Of a stretch of 57,730 nt of DNA, positions 1 to 8,376 are shown piece after piece. Each line of letters begins with the position of its first letter. Position 1 is the stretch's first letter. Source of the DNA: JADJNW01 sp964517175. GTDB lineage: Bacteria > Bacteroidota > Bacteroidia > Chitinophagales > Saprospiraceae. Location of the stretch: the NCBI GenBank assembly GCA_964517175.1, contig CAZFBU010000005.1, forward strand, positions 1 to 57,730, in the 5' to 3' direction. The notes beneath the pieces are model-generated. The model worked only from the letters and a program-made list of their open reading frames with translations. It ran no database searches and was not told where the DNA came from. Made by a program: the position numbers and the translations under genes.

Positions 1-350
1 TTTGGGGGTTTGTTATTTGTTAATTGTTAATTGGGGTTGGTTTTTTATATTTTTGATAATCAATAGCTTGTGAATTTTTGTGCAAAAATAAGTAGATGAA
101 CAAATTTATGGCATTGCTATCTGCCGTGAGGCATTCCTACGGAGCCTTCGGGATTTTTTTATTTGACAGCCTGCCTATTCATTTATAATTTGATTCTGTC
201 CCATTACTTAAGTAGGTGGACAAATCTATTTTTCTATTTGACAGGATTAACAAGATTGACAAGATGTCGTAAATCAAAGATTTACGGTATCCTGAATCCT
301 GAAAATCCCGCAGCGTAGCCGTGCCTTTGGCATAAATCCTGTCTATTCAT
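1..350. repeat. Repeat-rich non-coding segment
   Basis: No gene is supported here. A 30-bp segment at 171-200 recurs at 339-368 with two mismatches; its core is CTATTCATTTATAATTT. A second, looser pair (AAGTAGRTGRACAAAT) lies near 91-106 and 211-226. A hairpin with 8-bp perfect arms (CGTAAATC, loop AAA, GATTTACG) lies at 268-286. The text between them resembles short interspersed intergenic repeats rather than a decayed coding frame. Confidence 0.5.
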
Positions 351-575
351 TTATAATTTAATTCTGTCTATCAACTTGACTACATTCGGGTATTTAGATA
401 CCTGACGGCGGATGTTCAAACTGAAAATATTTTTTAACATTTCGATTTGCTGCTTGTGATTCGGGGTTTTCAGAAAATTTCCACGAAACAGCAAATCTAC
501 TCTAAGATGCCTGATCGTATGTTTGTAATCGAAGTGTTGTTCGGGTTTAGTTCTTTCAAAACCGGGGTATGATGT
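351..575 (-). pseudogene. Possible C-terminal gene remnant, 74 codons without a start
   Basis: The minus strand is open from just after a TGA at 576-578 to a TAA at 351-353. The frame has a protein-like mix of residues, for example the stretches HFDYKHTIRHLRVDLLFRG and HKQQIEMLKNIFSLNIRR, but no plausible start; the first Met falls about 45 codons in. Its last codons and stop lie inside the second copy of the 30-bp repeat at 339-368, so the repeat may have supplied the stop. I recognise no family. It could equally be chance openness in non-coding DNA. Confidence 0.22.
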
Positions 576-708
576 TCACAACTACTTCTCTTTCAGAAGA
601 AGAGATGGCAATATAGTGAAAAAAAAGTAAGATTGTCAAGTGTACACGTAGAGAATTTGCATGGTCATCATTATTTTGCCGACTCCAATACGCCCTTATT
701 TCAACTAT

Positions 709-2727
709 CTAAACCCCAATCGCGACGCTGGTTGCCTGCTCAATGGCGCGTTTGGCATCCAGTTCACGCGCTTCGTCCGCGCCGCCAATCAGGTGCACCG
801 GAATGCCCAGTGCCTGCAAAGGCTCGTACAGTTCGCGCAGTGGCTCCTGCCCGGCGCAGATCACGATGTTATCGACTTTCAAAACCTGCGGCTCGCCTTT
901 TACCAAAATGTGCAAGCCATCATCATCGATGCGCTGATACTGCACTTCGCCGAGCATTTTCACGTTTTTCATTTTCAAACTTGCCCGGTGAATCCAGCCG
1001 GTCGTTTTGCCCAAACCAGCGCCGACTTTGCCCTGCGAGCGCTGCAGCAAATACACCTGTCGCGCGGGCGCTTCGGGCTTGGGCTTCGCCACTGCGCCCC
1101 GGCGCTCGTAAGCCATGTCCACGCCCCACTCTGCCATGAATGCCTCCACATTTACGCTCGGCGACTCACCTTCCTGCGTGAGAAACTCCGCCACATCAAA
1201 GCCGATGCCACCCGCCCCGATCAGCGCGACTGAATTGCCTACGGGCTTGTTGTGCTTCAGCACGTCAATGTAGCCGAGCACTTTGGGATGGTCGATGCCT
1301 TCCAGTTGGATCTGTCGCGGCAGCACGCCAGTTGCCAGGGCCACTTCGTCAAAATCTTTTAAAAGTCCGGTATCTGCTTTCGTACGCAAATGCAAATGCA
1401 CGCCGTGTTTTTCGATCATTTTGCGGTAATAACGCAGCGTTTCGTAAAATTCCTCCTTGCCGGGAATGCGCTTCGCCATGTTGAATTGTCCGCCGATTTC
1501 GCTATCCGCTTCGTACAAATGCACCTCGTGCCCGCGTTCGGCCGCCGTAGTTGCAAATGCCAGACCCGCCGGACCAGCGCCCACCACGGCAACTTTCTTG
1601 CGCTTCGCTGTTGGTTTGATGTGGATTTCCGTTTCGCGACAAGCGCGCGGGTTCACCAGACAACTTGCCGTTTTTTGCTTGAAAATATGATCGAGACAAG
1701 CCTGATTGCAGCCGATGCAGGTGTTAATCTCGTCCGCCCGGTTTTCCATTGCCTTTTGCACAAAGAAGCTATCCGCCAGGAAGGGACGGGCCATCGAGAT
1801 CATATCCGCGCAGCCATCCGCCAGGATTTTTTCGCCAACTTCGGGCGTGTTGATGCGGTTCGTGGTGATGAGTGGGATGTTCACCTTGCCCATCAGGCGT
1901 TTTGTCACCCAGGCAAAGCCGCCCCGCGGCACCATCGTGGCAATGGTCGGAACGCGCGCCTCGTGCCAGCCGATGCCGGTGTTGATGATGGTCGCGCCAG
2001 CTTTTTCGATTTCCTTTGCCAGTTGCTCCACTTCCGCCCAGGTGCTGCCGTCATCGACCAGGTCGAGCATGGAGAGGCGATAAATGATGATGAAATTCGG
2101 ACCGACCTTTTCTCGAATGCGCCGCACAATTTCCACCGGAAAGCGGATTCTATTTTCAAAACTGCCGCCCCACTCGTCGGTGCGCTTATTGGTTTTGGAA
2201 ACGATAAATTCGTTGATCAGATACCCTTCCGAGCCCATCACTTCCACGCCATCGTAGCCGGCATCCTGCGCCAGCGCTGCGCTGCGCGCGAAAGCCCGGA
2301 TGGTGCGCTCGATGCCGCGCTTGCTCAATCGCCAGGGTTTGAACGGCGAAATCGGCGACTTGATACTGGAAGGCGCTACTGCCAAGGGGTGATAGCCGTA
2401 CCGCCCGGCGTGGAGTATCTGCAGGCAGATTTTGCCATCGGCATCGTGCACGGCTTTCGTGACGACTTCGTGCTTGCGCGCTTCACGACGTGTGGAGAGC
2501 TTGCTGCCAAAAGGTGAGAGCCAGCCCTCGATGTTCGGCGGAATGCCTCCGGTCACGATCAGCCCGACGCCGCCCTCGGCGCGCTCGGCAAAGTATGCCG
2601 CCATTTTCTCGAAACCGTTTTTGGTTTCTTCCAGACCGGTGTGCATGGAGCCCATGAGAACGCGGTTTTTGAGCCGGGTGAAGCCCAAATCAAGAGGTGC
2701 GAGGAGGTGCGGGTAGGGATGGTTCAT
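709..2727 (-). CDS. fadH: NADPH-dependent 2,4-dienoyl-CoA reductase/Old Yellow Enzyme family oxidoreductase
   Basis: A 672-residue protein with the FadH layout. An FMN-binding TIM barrel of the Old Yellow Enzyme family covers about residues 5-335. A 4Fe-4S cysteine set follows at C337, C340, C344 and C356. The C-terminal FAD/NADPH module contains GAGPAG at 383-388 and a second GAGGIG nucleotide motif. The family reduces 2,4-dienoyl-CoA during breakdown of unsaturated fatty acids, passing electrons from NADPH through FAD, the cluster and FMN. Length matches E. coli FadH (about 670). The active-site region reads HAGRYG. It is not next to other beta-oxidation genes, so an unrelated enoate substrate is possible. 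Confidence 0.87.
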   Translation of the reverse strand: MNHPYPHLLAPLDLGFTRLKNRVLMGSMHTGLEETKNGFEKMAAYFAERAEGGVGLIVTGGIPPNIEGWLSPFGSKLSTRREARKHEVVTKAVHDADGKICLQILHAGRYGYHPLAVAPSSIKSPISPFKPWRLSKRGIERTIRAFARSAALAQDAGYDGVEVMGSEGYLINEFIVSKTNKRTDEWGGSFENRIRFPVEIVRRIREKVGPNFIIIYRLSMLDLVDDGSTWAEVEQLAKEIEKAGATIINTGIGWHEARVPTIATMVPRGGFAWVTKRLMGKVNIPLITTNRINTPEVGEKILADGCADMISMARPFLADSFFVQKAMENRADEINTCIGCNQACLDHIFKQKTASCLVNPRACRETEIHIKPTAKRKKVAVVGAGPAGLAFATTAAERGHEVHLYEADSEIGGQFNMAKRIPGKEEFYETLRYYRKMIEKHGVHLHLRTKADTGLLKDFDEVALATGVLPRQIQLEGIDHPKVLGYIDVLKHNKPVGNSVALIGAGGIGFDVAEFLTQEGESPSVNVEAFMAEWGVDMAYERRGAVAKPKPEAPARQVYLLQRSQGKVGAGLGKTTGWIHRASLKMKNVKMLGEVQYQRIDDDGLHILVKGEPQVLKVDNIVICAGQEPLRELYEPLQALGIPVHLIGGADEARELDAKRAIEQATSVAIGV

Positions 2728-2740
2728 TGTTTTGGTGTTT

Positions 2741-2787
2741 GTATCAGCGGACTTTATCCGCCGTCGGCGACTAAAGGTCGCCGGTAC
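2741..2787. repeat. Palindromic intergenic repeat, copy 1
   Basis: A 47-bp element built as GCGG-N7-CCGC followed by GTCGGCGACT-rich DNA and ending CGCCGGTAC. It is nearly identical to the element at 3225-3270. It lies between the start of the FadH-like gene and the antitoxin remnant. The nested inverted repeats could fold as one or two hairpins, as REP-like elements do. Confidence 0.7.
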
Positions 2788-2855
2788 AGTTAGCGAATTT
2801 TCGCTAAAATATGGATTTTTTAGAGATTGGAACGGAATAAAAAGCTATTTCGTTG

Positions 2856-2863
2856 TAAATTTG
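2856..2863 (+). promoter_or_regulatory. Bacteroidota -7 box (TAAATTTG) for the antitoxin gene
   Basis: A perfect TAnnTTTG box lies 16 bases before the antitoxin ATG at 2879, giving a very short leader. No clear TTTG -33 element is seen 19-21 bases upstream, so the assignment rests on the -7 box and its position. Confidence 0.45.
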
Positions 2864-2878
2864 AAAAAATACGAACCG

Positions 2879-3100
2879 ATGATCAGAACTGTTATTCAAT
2901 TAGAAGATAACACCTTGACCTTGATCTTACCCGAAAACTTTCGCGGAAAGCAGGTCGAAATCATTGCCTTTACGGTTGATGAAGTGGAGGCTGGAAGTGA
3001 CGAATATGTAGAAGGTGAAGAAGCGATAAAGACTTTTTCCGCGCTGGAATTAGATACCAGCGGTTATACATTTAATCGCGAAGAAGCCAATGAACGATAA
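2879..3100 (+). CDS. Small putative antitoxin (VapB-like position)
   Basis: A 73-residue acidic protein. The N-terminal part (ending LTLILPENFRGKQVEI) looks like a short beta-rich segment, as in small antitoxins of Bacteroidota; the C-terminal half is acidic and helical. It overlaps the start of a PIN-domain toxin gene by 11 bases, the usual antitoxin-toxin arrangement. The ATG at 2879 is chosen because an upstream start at 2732 would translate through the palindromic repeat, and because a TAAATTTG box lies just before 2879. Family assignment rests mainly on the neighbour. The partner toxin is broken, so this gene may be an orphan. Confidence 0.6.
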   Translation: MIRTVIQLEDNTLTLILPENFRGKQVEIIAFTVDEVEAGSDEYVEGEEAIKTFSALELDTSGYTFNREEANER

Positions 3101-3224
3101 GCATTTTCTTGATACCAATATTTTGGTGTATTGTTACACAAGTACAGAGCTGGAAAAACGCGAGAAAGCTCAACGCGTGGCAAAATTGCCAAATACCATT
3201 ATCAGTACGCAGGTTTTGGCATTC

Positions 3225-3270
3225 GTACCGGCGGGCTTTATCCGCTGTCGGCGACTGAAGTCGCCGGTAC
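3225..3270. repeat. Palindromic intergenic repeat, copy 2, inside the toxin remnant
   Basis: The 46-bp element is bounded by perfect 9-bp inverted ends (GTACCGGCG and CGCCGGTAC). It contains a GCGG/CCGC hairpin and a GGCGACT/AGTCGCC hairpin. It matches the copy at 2741-2787 closely. The toxin frame loses PIN similarity exactly at its left end. Confidence 0.75.
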
Positions 3271-3280
3271 GGAGAAAACC

Positions 3281-3293
3281 GGCAGGCGCTGCC
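3281..3293. terminator. Short hairpin at the end of the SCO1 gene
   Basis: GGCAG-GCG-CTGCC lies within flanking GGAGAA/TTCTCC inverted repeats at 3271-3307, just beyond the SCO1 stop at 3300. No clear U-tract is seen on the minus strand. A terminator is plausible, but it may also be part of the repeat. Confidence 0.3.
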
Positions 3294-3299
3294 ACTTTC

Positions 3300-3926
3300 T
3301 TATTCTCCCCCTGAATATTCCTGCGCCAGCAACGCGTCAATGTCCCGCATGAACTGATCAACCGATTCAGCATCGGTGCCATCGCAGAAGGAACGCACAT
3401 AGCGATCTTTATCGACCAGGATAAAGCGCCCGCTGTGGTCGAAGCCGCCGGGCACGGTGGGGTCTTCTTTGGCAACGCTGAAATAATCATCGGCGATTTC
3501 GTAAAGCTTATCTTTTTCGCCAGTCACAAAGTGCCATTTGCTGGATTTTACCCCCAGATTTTCGGCGTATAAACTTAATTTGCCCACCGAATCCCGCACC
3601 GGATCAACCGTGTGCGCCAACAGCACCACGCGGTCGTCCTTTTCGTAACGCTCGTAGAGACGCAGCATTTGCTTGGTGGTTTTCGGACAAATGGTGGGAC
3701 AGGAGGTAAAGAAAAAATCGGCGACATAGACCTTATTCGCGAAGGTTTCATTCGTCACCAGGTTGCTGTCCTGATTGACAAACGCAAAATCGGGAATGGT
3801 ATGATAAATGGTATCGCCGTTCACCACGTCGCGATTGCCGATAATGGGCAAGGGCTGCGGCTCCCGGTTCAGGCCGCAGGCGGAAATGACAGCGACGAGC
3901 ACCAAAAGGCTGAAATATTTTAGCAT
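3300..3926 (-). CDS. SCO1/SenC family copper-binding lipoprotein
   Basis: A 208-residue thioredoxin-fold protein. A lipoprotein signal ends VISAC, with the lipidated cysteine at residue 17. The copper-binding CxxxC motif is CPTIC (C76, C80), and the distal ligand histidine is H164 in the FDHSGRF segment, so all three metal ligands are present. SCO1 proteins deliver copper to, or reduce, the CuA site of cytochrome c oxidase from the outer face of the inner membrane. No cytochrome oxidase genes lie nearby. Length fits the family (about 200). Confidence 0.9.
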   Translation of the reverse strand: MLKYFSLLVLVAVISACGLNREPQPLPIIGNRDVVNGDTIYHTIPDFAFVNQDSNLVTNETFANKVYVADFFFTSCPTICPKTTKQMLRLYERYEKDDRVVLLAHTVDPVRDSVGKLSLYAENLGVKSSKWHFVTGEKDKLYEIADDYFSVAKEDPTVPGGFDHSGRFILVDKDRYVRSFCDGTDAESVDQFMRDIDALLAQEYSGGE

Positions 3927-3977
3927 GGCTTTGTTTGTTCTTTTGATGGAAAACGCCCGCCTGAAGTGAATAGTTGT

Positions 3978-5585
3978 TCAGCTTTGGGTCAAAATNNNNN
4001 NNNNNNNNNNNNNNNNNNNNNNNNNNNNNNNNNNNNNNNNNNNNNNNNNNNNNNNNNNNNNNNNNNNNNNNNNNNNNNNNNNNNNNNNNNNNNNNACCGG
4101 CACGGCAAAACGATAACTCCGCACACCGGGCAGCAACGCATCGTCGCTAATGTTTTCCAAAACAAAAATACCGGGAACTTCGGCAACTGGCTCGGTCAAT
4201 GTGCCCCGGTGCAGGGCTTCGTAGGTTTCGTAATCCAGTTCCTGGCGATTTTCTAAACTAGCCATCAAATTCCAGCGGCTGACTACTTCACGCCACTGCG
4301 GCTGCACTTCTCCTTCGAAGACCTTTGATTTGGAGCCGCTTCCGTAAGCGAAGAAGCCAAGTTTTTTTCCATTTAAATCATTGCCGTCCTGCCAATCTGC
4401 TTCCAGCAAGCCCGCCAGCGACAGGAATATGGAACCGGTATAGACATTGCCCACCAGACTGGACGTGCGCTCGCCCCGCTCGATGAATTCGTCCACAAAT
4501 GCCCGGTATATTGGCGTTTTGGAAACCAGTTTCAAATATTTCGCACCTATTTCAGTTGGGATTGGCTCGCCGGTTTCGGCTTCAATCTGCGTCTTTTTGC
4601 CCGCTTTGATTGCATCGTGCAGGAAAATTTCGGTGAAAATCCGCCGCGCATGGTAAGCATACGGCAAGTGGAACACCAGTCGCGACCATCTGCCCGACAG
4701 CGCCGGACCGGGATGTCCGTTCAGCTTTTCAAATGCTTTGCGCAGAAAGCTCTGGTAGGCTTGCTTGATGCGTTCCTGGTAGCAATCGTTGGAATACTGC
4801 CCGTCGAAGATCGGTGTATCGCGGTGGATTTGCACCTCCACATCCGTAGCGTCGAAAGCATTTTGTGCCGGGGTTGATTTGATGTCGGCATCCGGCAGAT
4901 TTGCATTCACATCCAAACCCAATAACTCCAGTGCTTCCTTTACAACGTCTGCTTTTTTCAGTTTGCGTACCGGCTTGAAAAAATCGTGCACGCTTTCGGT
5001 CGCTACGCCCCAGGCATCGCCGATGGCCAGCAAGCGTGGATTTTGCCGCACCAGCATCGCCATCGCACCGGCGCCCTGCGTGTATTCGCCGCCCGAGCCA
5101 AGTTCATATTTTGCAAAATCGGTAGAAATCACGACACCCACGCGATCGTGCCCGTTGCGCGCCCAGTCGAGGGTATTTTGCAGGGCATCCACTGCGCCAA
5201 TGCAGGCAAAGGTAAGATCGACAGCATCGCAATCGAGCAGGCAATCCGCACCAAATTCCGCTTCAAAATACTCCGTCAGCATACCCACCACGTAGCTCGC
5301 AATCGGCTTCGAGCCATCCAGCCCGCTCTCGGTGCCCACATAAATGCGCCCGATCTGTTGGGGCTGCAGCCCGTTTTTCTGAATCAAATTCAACGCCGCA
5401 TTCGCCGCCATCGTCGCCGCATCTTCGTGTACGTCCGGCATTGCCATTGCCGCTAAGCCCAAGCCCTGGTTGAGTTTGGCATATTCGATCCGGCGAGCCT
5501 CGGCCAGTGTTTCGATTGGTAAATAGAGCTTCGGCACATATACCGATATATCGTCGATTCCGACTTTGCTGGTTTGATTTTTCAT
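3978..5585 (-). CDS. Hydroxymethylglutaryl-CoA synthase family protein (3' end in a gap)
   Basis: A thiolase-fold protein with the HMG-CoA synthase pattern. The nucleophile cysteine is C128 in DLTFACIGAVDAL. A VGTESGLDGSKP motif lies near residues 83-94. The family condenses acetoacetyl-CoA and acetyl-CoA for the mevalonate route to isoprenoids. The frame is clear down to base 4096 (ending YRFAVP); the 100-N run at 3996-4095 hides the true stop, and the codons after the gap are not trustworthy. The sequence ACIGA differs from the ACYGG of classical enzymes, so it belongs to a divergent branch. No other mevalonate gene is present in the window. Confidence 0.8.
   Translation of the reverse strand: MKNQTSKVGIDDISVYVPKLYLPIETLAEARRIEYAKLNQGLGLAAMAMPDVHEDAATMAANAALNLIQKNGLQPQQIGRIYVGTESGLDGSKPIASYVVGMLTEYFEAEFGADCLLDCDAVDLTFACIGAVDALQNTLDWARNGHDRVGVVISTDFAKYELGSGGEYTQGAGAMAMLVRQNPRLLAIGDAWGVATESVHDFFKPVRKLKKADVVKEALELLGLDVNANLPDADIKSTPAQNAFDATDVEVQIHRDTPIFDGQYSNDCYQERIKQAYQSFLRKAFEKLNGHPGPALSGRWSRLVFHLPYAYHARRIFTEIFLHDAIKAGKKTQIEAETGEPIPTEIGAKYLKLVSKTPIYRAFVDEFIERGERTSSLVGNVYTGSIFLSLAGLLEADWQDGNDLNGKKLGFFAYGSGSKSKVFEGEVQPQWREVVSRWNLMASLENRQELDYETYEALHRGTLTEPVAEVPGIFVLENISDDALLPGVRSYRFAVPXXXXXXXXXXXXXXXXXXXXXXXXXXXXXXXXXXILTQS
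3996..4095. other. Assembly gap (100 N)
   Basis: Exactly 100 N, the conventional length for a gap of unknown size. It covers the last codons of the HMG-CoA synthase gene and the following intergenic DNA. Confidence 0.95.
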
Positions 5586-5661
5586 ATCTACCTTTTTGGT
5601 AAAAATCTGATTAGAACTAAGTAAACAGGATTTGTGAAAAAGGTTCAGAAAAGGCGAAATC

Positions 5662-5669
5662 CAAAATTA
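5662..5669 (-). promoter_or_regulatory. -7 box (TAATTTTG) upstream of HMG-CoA synthase
   Basis: A perfect TAnnTTTG match on the minus strand, about 77 bases before the start codon at 5585, in A/T-rich intergenic DNA. No good -33 TTTG is visible at 19-21 bases. Confidence 0.35.
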
Positions 5670-5774
5670 TTTTTTTACGAAATCCAACGCGAATAAACTT
5701 ATCGGAAAATCCAGTATTAACAGCATCCGAAAGCCAGTTTAAATGCAATGCGCAAAGTGCATTTCCTCGATTAT

Positions 5775-6434
5775 CTACAGAAGTAGCGCCTGCGCCCGGC
5801 GCAGCGTCTCGACGTACAGCTGCACAAATTCCTCCAGGCGTTTGCGGCGATACTGCATCACCCAGCGCGGGTGCGGCACCACCAGAATTTCGTCGAAGAA
5901 GCGATGCGTGTCGTTTATTTTCTGGAAGAAGTCGGCATTTTTGCCGCGCCCCATGCAGATGGCGACTTTATCGCTGACGTAAAATGCCTGCTGCCGCCGA
6001 ATGCTCTCCATGATGAATGGCTCTACGGCGTTTTGCAATTGTTTGTCGTCGTAGTAGTTGTAGTTTTTGCCGTCTTTGGTAAAGCCCAGCGGACAGAGCG
6101 AGGTGATGTAGAATTGATTGTAAAATGCCTCCAAACCACCGAAAGCGTGGATGTATTCGTACACAAAAACAGAGGATAACTCCGGTTTTTTCTTGAAGTC
6201 ATTGGCAATGCCGCACGCCTCCGCCAGCCGGATGGGGTCGGTGAAGGGCACGCCGGTGACGCCCGCGCCGAAGCGCCCGGGATTGATGCCGAAGATAAAA
6301 ATGCGCTCCTGCCGGTCGTTGTAATACTTTTCGTAGCATGCCGTCATCGCCTCAATGGTCGATGGCTCCTCGTAGGGAAAGAGCACGGATACGTCCTCCG
6401 GCACATCGAGATGGGCGGGCAGGGAAAGGTTGAA
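5775..6434 (-). CDS. SMUG2-type uracil-DNA glycosylase family protein (5' end in a gap)
   Basis: About 220 readable residues of a uracil-DNA glycosylase superfamily protein. The water-activating/uracil-binding motif reads FIFGINPGRFG, and the C-terminal minor-groove loop reads VPHPRWVMQYRRKR. Both fit the SMUG2/DUF4918-like proteins of Bacteroidota, which are predicted to excise damaged bases such as uracil. The N terminus enters the N run at 6435; the start codon is hidden and the true 5' end lies in the gap. The DNA just after the gap is an intergenic repeat, so only a few tens of codons can be missing. Confidence 0.75.
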   Translation of the reverse strand, partial: FNLSLPAHLDVPEDVSVLFPYEEPSTIEAMTACYEKYYNDRQERIFIFGINPGRFGAGVTGVPFTDPIRLAEACGIANDFKKKPELSSVFVYEYIHAFGGLEAFYNQFYITSLCPLGFTKDGKNYNYYDDKQLQNAVEPFIMESIRRQQAFYVSDKVAICMGRGKNADFFQKINDTHRFFDEILVVPHPRWVMQYRRKRLEEFVQLYVETLRRAQALLL

Positions 6435-6534
6435 NNNNNNNNNNNNNNNNNNNNNNNNNNNNNNNNNNNNNNNNNNNNNNNNNNNNNNNNNNNNNNNNNN
6501 NNNNNNNNNNNNNNNNNNNNNNNNNNNNNNNNNN
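6435..6534. other. Assembly gap (100 N)
   Basis: 100 N at the start of the glycosylase gene. The right flank (ACTTCCGACTTCCCAGTTCC) belongs to the GGAAGTCGG intergenic repeat family also seen at 9001-9076, which probably caused the assembly break. Confidence 0.95.
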
Positions 6535-6564
6535 ACTTCCGACTTCCCAGTTCCGCATTTGAAA

Positions 6565-8247
6565 TTATCTTGCAAATGAAACAGATCGCTTTTCGCGGAT
6601 CACGGTCACTTTGACCTGGCCGGGAAACTGCATTTCATTTTGGATTTTTTCAGAAATCATAAACGACAGATCGTCGGCGTATTGATCCGTTACTTTTTCG
6701 GATTCCACGATTACGCGTAGCTCCCGACCGGCTTGCATGGCGTAGGCTTTTTGTACGCCTTCGTACGACATTGCCAGCTCTTCCAGTTCGCCAATGCGCT
6801 TCAGGTAGCTTTCCAGAATTTCGCGGCGGGCACCCGGGCGAGCGCCGGAGATCGCATCGCAGGCCTGAATGATCGGCGAGAGGATGTTGTTCATCTCCAC
6901 CTCGTCGTGGTGAGCGCCCACGGCGTTGCAAACGATCGGGTTTTCCTTGTATTTTTCACACAATTTCATACCCAAAATCGCGTGCGACAGTTCGCTTTCT
7001 TCCTCGGCAACTTTTCCGATGTCGTGCAGCAAACCGGCGCGCTTCGCCAGCTTCACCTGCTTGGGGTTCAAGCCCAGTTCCGCCGACATCATGGCGCAAA
7101 GGTTCGCCGTTTCGATGGAGTGCTTGAGCAGATTCTGACCGTAGGAGGAGCGGAAACGCATGCGTCCGACCATTCGCACCAGGTAGGGATCCAAGCCGTG
7201 AATGTCGAGTTCGATGACCGTGCGTTCGCCGATTTCGACGATCTGCTCTTCGAGTTGATTGCGGGTCTTTGCCACAACCTCTTCGATGCGTGCCGGGTGA
7301 ATGCGACCGTCGGCTACGAGTTTCTTCAGCGACAGGCGCGCGATCTCGCGGCGGATCGGGTCAAAGCTGGAAATCACGATGGCTTCCGGCGTGTCGTCCA
7401 CGACGATTTCCGCACCGGTAGCGGCTTCCAGCGCCCGGATATTGCGACCTTCCCGACCGATAATCTGACCTTTCAAATCATCCGAATCCAATTGGAAAAC
7501 GGAAACGGTATTTTCGATTGTATATTCCGCACACATCCGCTGGATGGTCTGAATGACAATTTTCTTGGCTTCTTTGTTTGCCGTTGTTTTGGCTTGCTCC
7601 ACCGATGATTTGACGATTGCCATTGCTTCTGTCTCCGACTTGGCGCGAACCGCTTCCAACAGTTGTTCCTTGGCTTCCTGCTCGCTCAGGTTCGCGAGCT
7701 TCTCCAATTCCTTGATGCGTATTTCGTTGGCCGCCTCCAGTTCTTCTTTCTTTTTCGCCACGATCTTCATCTGAACTTCCAGGTTCTCGCGGATAGAAGC
7801 GATTTCGGATGCTTTCGACTCCAGTTCCGATTTTTGATGCTCCAGCTTTTTCATCTGCTCCTGAAAACGCTCCTGCTTCTGGCGCAGCTCGCCTTCCTGT
7901 TGCTTCACTTCCACTTCGCGGTCTTTCATTTCCAGCATATGCCCGGACTTTTCCTTGTCGAATTCCGACCGCATTTTGCTGAATTTCTCCTTCGCTTCCT
8001 GTATTTTCTGCTGCTTAATCCGCTCGTGATGTCCTTCCGCCTTATCCATGATTTTCTCCGCCTTTGTCTCGGCTTCATCCACGATGCGTTTTGCCGTCAG
8101 GCGCGCTTCCTTTATTTGCAGGTCCGCTTGCGCGTTCATCTCTTCTATTTTCTTCTGGCTGGCTTTTTTGAAAAAAGCCTGTACCAGGAAGTAGCCAATT
8201 GCCCCTCCAATGAGCAAACCAATGACTAACCCTATTCCTATATCCAT
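6565..8247 (-). CDS. rny: Ribonuclease Y
   Basis: A 560-residue protein with the full RNase Y plan. An N-terminal membrane anchor covers about residues 3-25. A long charged coiled coil runs to about residue 210. The KH domain contains the IIGREGRNIRALE loop. An HD domain carries HSIETANL and the metal-binding LLHDIGK. The family starts mRNA decay by endonuclease cleavage at the inner membrane. Length equals the usual 500-560. It lies downstream of zapA on the same strand, separated by about 130 A/T-rich bases. Confidence 0.95.
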   Translation of the reverse strand: MDIGIGLVIGLLIGGAIGYFLVQAFFKKASQKKIEEMNAQADLQIKEARLTAKRIVDEAETKAEKIMDKAEGHHERIKQQKIQEAKEKFSKMRSEFDKEKSGHMLEMKDREVEVKQQEGELRQKQERFQEQMKKLEHQKSELESKASEIASIRENLEVQMKIVAKKKEELEAANEIRIKELEKLANLSEQEAKEQLLEAVRAKSETEAMAIVKSSVEQAKTTANKEAKKIVIQTIQRMCAEYTIENTVSVFQLDSDDLKGQIIGREGRNIRALEAATGAEIVVDDTPEAIVISSFDPIRREIARLSLKKLVADGRIHPARIEEVVAKTRNQLEEQIVEIGERTVIELDIHGLDPYLVRMVGRMRFRSSYGQNLLKHSIETANLCAMMSAELGLNPKQVKLAKRAGLLHDIGKVAEEESELSHAILGMKLCEKYKENPIVCNAVGAHHDEVEMNNILSPIIQACDAISGARPGARREILESYLKRIGELEELAMSYEGVQKAYAMQAGRELRVIVESEKVTDQYADDLSFMISEKIQNEMQFPGQVKVTVIREKRSVSFAR

Positions 8248-8376
8248 AATTTCGGTTGTTTAAATTTTTTTGAAAATCTGTTACCCGTTACTCGTTAAAT
8301 GCGTCATCCGAATTCGTTATAAAAAACGACACTCAAAATGACCATATAACAAAACAGAAACTTCGCACAAAAGGCT

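Larger units (their letters stand above)
3090..3314 (+). pseudogene. Truncated PIN-domain toxin (VapC-like), interrupted by a repeat
   Basis: The frame begins MNDKHFLDTNILVYCY, with the first catalytic aspartate of a PIN nuclease in the typical LDTNILVY motif. It continues as a normal PIN protein to ISTQVL at about residue 43. From 3225 it runs into the 46-bp palindromic repeat and then non-coding DNA. PIN toxins are about 130-140 residues, so roughly two thirds, including the later acidic catalytic residues, are missing. The opposite-strand SCO1 gene ends at 3300, so the lost part does not resume. The product should not cleave RNA. Confidence 0.75.

Noticed and set aside
2732..2878. N-terminal extension of the antitoxin from 2732
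   Set aside because: It would be translated from the palindromic repeat, and a -7 box lies between it and the ATG at 2879.
8248..8376. 6S RNA next to zapA
   Set aside because: 6S RNA follows zapA in some phyla, but this 129-base A/T-rich interval is too short and shows no long bulged stem.
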